Positions 60,473-64,000 of a stretch of 64,000 bases of DNA are shown one piece after another. Within the stretch, counting starts at the first letter, position 1. Every line of letters begins with the position of its first letter. The translations under genes were made by a program, and so were the position numbers. This stretch comes from Sphaerimonospora mesophila NBRC 14179 = JCM 3151. Its GTDB lineage: Bacteria; Actinomycetota; Actinomycetes; Streptosporangiales; Streptosporangiaceae. Location: the NCBI GenBank assembly GCA_001552515.1, contig BCRI01000001.1, forward strand, positions 1-64,000, read 5' to 3'. The notes under the pieces are model-generated. The model ran no database searches and had not been told where the DNA came from. It saw only the letters and a program-made list of their open reading frames with translations.

Positions 60473-62848
60473 TCAGTGGACGGCCAGGGGCTGGATGGGT
60501 GGGCTGTCGGCTTCGAATCCGGGCGGGTCGTCCGGCGGGCCTGCGGGGTTCGTCGTCGGCTGCGGCGCCGGGGACGCTCCCGGGCGGGTGCTCTGTCCCC
60601 CGCCTCCACCCGGTGTCCCTCCTGGTGTCCGGCCGCCCGGCGTCCGCGCACCCGGTGTCTCACCACCGGGCGTCTGGCCGGCCTGGCCCTGATCGTCGGG
60701 ATCCTGCGGTCCGGCCTGGCCGTACGGATCTTCCGTACCCGCCTCCGAGGGGAGGGGGGTGGGCGCGCCGGACGGGTCGGGGTAGCCGAGCTCGACGCCG
60801 GGCCGGTCGGGGTTTCGGCCCATCGCGTAGGCGTCCCAGAAATTGTTGGGATCCCAGGTGACGGGCGGCGGGAACTCCTTGACCGGCTTGCCCTCCAGGG
60901 CGCCGGTCATGAAGGTGCGCCAGATCTGCGCGGGCAGCGTTCCGCCGTACAGCTCGCCCCATCCGGGGATCCGCACCGGCTTGTTGTCGTCGCGGAACAT
61001 GTTCACGGCGACCGACAGCTGAGGTACGTATCCGGCGAACCAGACGGCCGCCGACTCATCGGTGGTCCCGGTCTTGCCGGCGACCGGCCGGTCGGGCAGG
61101 GCCGCCGCCGTGCCGGTGCCGCCGCGGACCACCTGCTGGAGTGCGTAGGTCGCGTCGGCGGCGGTGTTCTCGCTGAACGCCCGCCGCTCCGGCGCGGTGA
61201 ACTTCCGCGTGTTCCCGGCGGCGTCGGTCACCTCGCGGATCACGTGGGCGTCGCGGTGGATGCCCCCGGCCGCGAACGTGCCGAAGCCCGAGGCCTGCTG
61301 TACGGCGCTCACCGACGCCACTCCGAGCGGGAGTGTCGCGGCGCCCGCGTGCGGGGCGATCTGCTCCGCCGGGATACCGGCCGCCTCCGCCGCGGTCGCG
61401 ACCTTGTCCAGGCCGACCTTCTGCCCGAGATCGACGAACGCGGTGTTGACCGATCCGCGGGTGGCCTCGACCAGGGTGATGGCCGAGCCGTACGACCTGC
61501 CCCCGGCGTTGGGGATCTCGGCTGAGCCGATCTTCAGAGGCGAGTCGCCGTAGACGCGGGTGCCGAGCCCGTAGCCCGCTTCGAGGGCGGCGGCCAGCGT
61601 GTACGGCTTGAACGTCGACCCGGCCTGGACCTTGGCCGAGAAGGCGTTGTCGTACTGCGTGGCCGCGAAGTCGCCGCCGTAGAACGCGCGCACCTCACCG
61701 GTCGCCGGGTCGACGGCGGCCAGGCCCGTACGGACCTTCTTGGGGGTGTCGTCGGGCAGGACCGACTTGACGGCCTCCCTGGCCAGTCGCATCAGCCTCC
61801 GGTCGAACGTCGTGGTGATCTTCAGGCCGCCCTGGTTGATGTCCTCGTCGCTGTAGCCGAGCCGGTTGAGCTCGGCGCGCACCTGGGCCAGCATGTAGCC
61901 GTCCTGACCGGTCGTCGTCAGCGGCGGCTTCTGCTCGGCGAGCTCGGGGAACGTCTGGCGGCCCGCCTCCGCCCGGCCGAGCGCGCCGATCTCGACCATG
62001 CCGTCGATCACCGACCGCCACCGCGCCCTGACCGCCTCCAGGTCCGATCCTTCTGGGTTGGCGAAGCGGCTCGGCTGCTGGATGACCGCGGCGAGGTAGG
62101 CCCCCTGGGCCACGTCCAGGTTCTGCACGTCGGTGTCGAAATAGGCCCGGGAGGCGGCCTGGATGCCGTGCGCGCCGCGGCCGAAGTAGATCGTGTTGAG
62201 GTACTGCTCCAGCACCCAGTCCTTCGACTTCGAGCGGTCCACCTTCAGCGCGATCATGATCTCTTTTAGCTTGCGCGAGATGGAGCGTTCCTGCCCGATT
62301 CCGCTGTAGTAGTTGCGCACCAGCTGCTGGGTGATCGTCGATCCGCCCTGGAGCTGCCGGCCGGTGAGCGTGGACCAGACGGCGCGGGCGGTGCCGGAAA
62401 CCGAGACGCCCTTGTCCCGGTAGAACGTGCGGTTCTCGGCCGCGATGACGGCCTCCCGGACCGGCTTCGGCACCTGGGCGAGCGGCACGTTCTCCCGGTT
62501 CACGCCCTGCTTGGCCAGAATGTTCTTGCCGTTGCGGTAGTAGATGACCGAGCCCTCGGCAGTCGCGTCCTTCTTCGTGCTGTCGGGGATCGGCGTGAGT
62601 AACCAGATGACGCCGAAGGCCACTGCCAGCACGACGAGACCCGAGATCATCATGACGAGGAGGGCGCGCAGCCTTCTTCTCCGCCGCCGGGTCGGTGGCG
62701 GGACCCCGGCAGCGGAGCCGCCCTCCGGCCGCTCCTGGTCCGCCGGACGCAGCGCGTGCATCGGCACCGTGTCGTGCAGGGGACCTCTGTCGTCATCGTG
62801 AGCCCTGGGGCCGCCCCGGCGCATGGGGCCTGAGTCGCCGCTGTCCAC
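60473..62848 (-). CDS. Class A penicillin-binding protein (transglycosylase/transpeptidase)
   Basis: About 791 aa bifunctional cell-wall synthase. A basic cytoplasmic N-terminus and one membrane helix (LVMMISGLVVLAVAFGVIWLL) lead to the GT51 domain (VIAAENRTFYRDKGVSVSG with catalytic Glu, QGGSTITQQLVRNYY). The transpeptidase domain follows: active Ser in AGSTFKPYTLA, SxN in RGSVNTAFVDLG, KTG in AGKTGTTDESA. The tail is Pro/Gly/Thr-rich and disordered. GTG 62848 follows GGGGGGA; homologue starts agree. Monocistronic. Confidence 0.95.
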   Translation of the reverse strand: MDSGDSGPMRRGGPRAHDDDRGPLHDTVPMHALRPADQERPEGGSAAGVPPPTRRRRRRLRALLVMMISGLVVLAVAFGVIWLLTPIPDSTKKDATAEGSVIYYRNGKNILAKQGVNRENVPLAQVPKPVREAVIAAENRTFYRDKGVSVSGTARAVWSTLTGRQLQGGSTITQQLVRNYYSGIGQERSISRKLKEIMIALKVDRSKSKDWVLEQYLNTIYFGRGAHGIQAASRAYFDTDVQNLDVAQGAYLAAVIQQPSRFANPEGSDLEAVRARWRSVIDGMVEIGALGRAEAGRQTFPELAEQKPPLTTTGQDGYMLAQVRAELNRLGYSDEDINQGGLKITTTFDRRLMRLAREAVKSVLPDDTPKKVRTGLAAVDPATGEVRAFYGGDFAATQYDNAFSAKVQAGSTFKPYTLAAALEAGYGLGTRVYGDSPLKIGSAEIPNAGGRSYGSAITLVEATRGSVNTAFVDLGQKVGLDKVATAAEAAGIPAEQIAPHAGAATLPLGVASVSAVQQASGFGTFAAGGIHRDAHVIREVTDAAGNTRKFTAPERRAFSENTAADATYALQQVVRGGTGTAAALPDRPVAGKTGTTDESAAVWFAGYVPQLSVAVNMFRDDNKPVRIPGWGELYGGTLPAQIWRTFMTGALEGKPVKEFPPPVTWDPNNFWDAYAMGRNPDRPGVELGYPDPSGAPTPLPSEAGTEDPYGQAGPQDPDDQGQAGQTPGGETPGARTPGGRTPGGTPGGGGGQSTRPGASPAPQPTTNPAGPPDDPPGFEADSPPIQPLAVH

Positions 62849-62959
62849 GCGTTTCCCCCCGAAACGTCCGCTTACACCTGTGAGCTGGGGGGATGAGTTC
62901 CACGGTAAACGATGGCCGGCCATGCCCGACAACGAGCCCATAGCGACAGGTGGGGAAGC

Positions 62960-63427
62960 CTATCCCCCGGCGGCGCGTACCAACGGCAGGATCCGGTACG
63001 ACACAGGCGTGTCGAGAGCGATTACTGACGATGTCCGTACGACCCCCTGAACGTCGACGATGAGGTCGATGACGCGCTGGAGGTCGGCGTTGTCGCGTGC
63101 CACCACCCGGCACAGCATGTCGCCGCTTCCGGTGATCGTGTGCGCCTCCAGGACCTCGGGGATGAGCGCGAGCTGGTCGGCCACCGGCACGTGCCCGGCG
63201 ACCTGCCGGATCTGCAGCGTCACGAACGCGGTCACGCCGAACCCGAGCGCGGCCGGATCTATGTCGGGACCGTACCCGGTGATCACCCCGCGCGCGGCCA
63301 GCCGGTCGAGCCTGGCCTGGACGGTGCCCCTGGCCACACCGAGCCGACGGGAGCATTCGAGCACGCCGATGCGCGGTTCCGTTGTCAGCAAAGAGACGAT
63401 CCGGGCATCGAGCTGATCAATCGTCAC
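62960..63427 (-). CDS. Lrp/AsnC family transcriptional regulator
   Basis: 155 aa. Helix-turn-helix LLTTEPRIGVLECSRRLGVARGTVQARLDRL and a RAM effector domain (VTLQIRQVAGHVPVADQLALIPEVLEAHTITGSGDMLCRVVARD). Divergent from a 4-hydroxyphenylpyruvate dioxygenase gene by 96 bp. Lrp-type regulators next to hppD usually respond to aromatic amino acids such as tyrosine; that is the likely effector here. Confidence 0.93.
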   Translation of the reverse strand: MTIDQLDARIVSLLTTEPRIGVLECSRRLGVARGTVQARLDRLAARGVITGYGPDIDPAALGFGVTAFVTLQIRQVAGHVPVADQLALIPEVLEAHTITGSGDMLCRVVARDNADLQRVIDLIVDVQGVVRTSSVIALDTPVSYRILPLVRAAGG

Positions 63428-63498
63428 AACATCTACCTTTGGTCATGGCTACTGGATATACAGATTGTCCACTAATTCAACTCACTCTTGCACAATTT

Positions 63499-64000
<502 letters not shown>

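Overview
This window is high-GC actinomycete DNA, most likely Streptosporangiales (Streptosporangiaceae-like). That placement is an inference from GC-rich codon use, GTG starts, a mycothiol enzyme (Mca), DUF4245/DUF4307/DUF1707/DUF6542 proteins and the SARP, Ser/Thr kinase and sugar-ABC repertoire. About 55 protein genes, one clear pseudogene and one truncated gene at the right edge are supported. I found no tRNA, rRNA or CRISPR array.

Layout. (1) 1-11.8 kb is accessory: a SARP/NB-ARC/TPR regulator, a secreted AA10 lytic polysaccharide monooxygenase with a chitin-type CBM, a TetR/MDR-oxidoreductase pair, a sugar ABC operon (binding protein plus two permeases) opposite an IclR regulator, a small membrane protein, and a shortened PCMT-like methyltransferase divergent from a CYTH-domain protein. 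(2) 11.9-18.5 kb is core: ychF, rmuC, a DUF6542 protein, ispH, a lipid-droplet-type protein and xseA. (3) 18.5-25.9 kb is an insert that separates xseA from xseB: a repeat array, asnB, a response regulator with two sensor proteins, and a proline-rich membrane protein. (4) 25.9-37.2 kb is core: xseB, DUF4245, a TetR regulator, glpX, a DUF1707 protein, an MFS transporter, class I fumarase, two Ser/Thr kinases and class II fumarase. (5) 37.2-45.3 kb: a GT2 glycosyltransferase, a transglycosylase, a response regulator-kinase-lipoprotein operon, a PhoH-family PIN-ATPase and a cis-prenyltransferase. (6) 45.5-57.5 kb: pckG, a hypothetical protein, an orphan peptide-binding protein, NlpC/P60, greA, DUF4307, mca, a tiny membrane protein, GNAT, a large hypothetical protein and a YyaL-type protein. 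(7) 57.5-64 kb: a decayed Rpn-type pseudogene, an FAD monooxygenase opposite a GntR-TetR hybrid regulator, a class A penicillin-binding protein, and an Lrp/AsnC regulator opposite a truncated hppD-like gene.

Gene content and partial order (greA-DUF4307-mca-small membrane protein-YyaL; uppS; PhoH; fum-glpX-DUF4245-xseB-xseA-lipid droplet protein-ispH-DUF6542-ychF) match the Rv1080c-Rv1112 neighbourhood of Mycobacterium tuberculosis as I remember it. The backbone is therefore an old actinobacterial core locus with lineage-specific insertions.

The most unusual signals are mostly non-coding. There is an IS200/IS605-type right-end (omega-RNA-like) double hairpin in the fumC leader, a cluster of DasR-box-like palindromes upstream of pckG, a two-strand repeat array in the xseA-xseB insert, 11-bp phased repeats upstream of the SARP gene, and a large dyad between the FAD monooxygenase and its hybrid regulator. 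Two genes look internally deleted: the methyltransferase and the Rpn-family gene.
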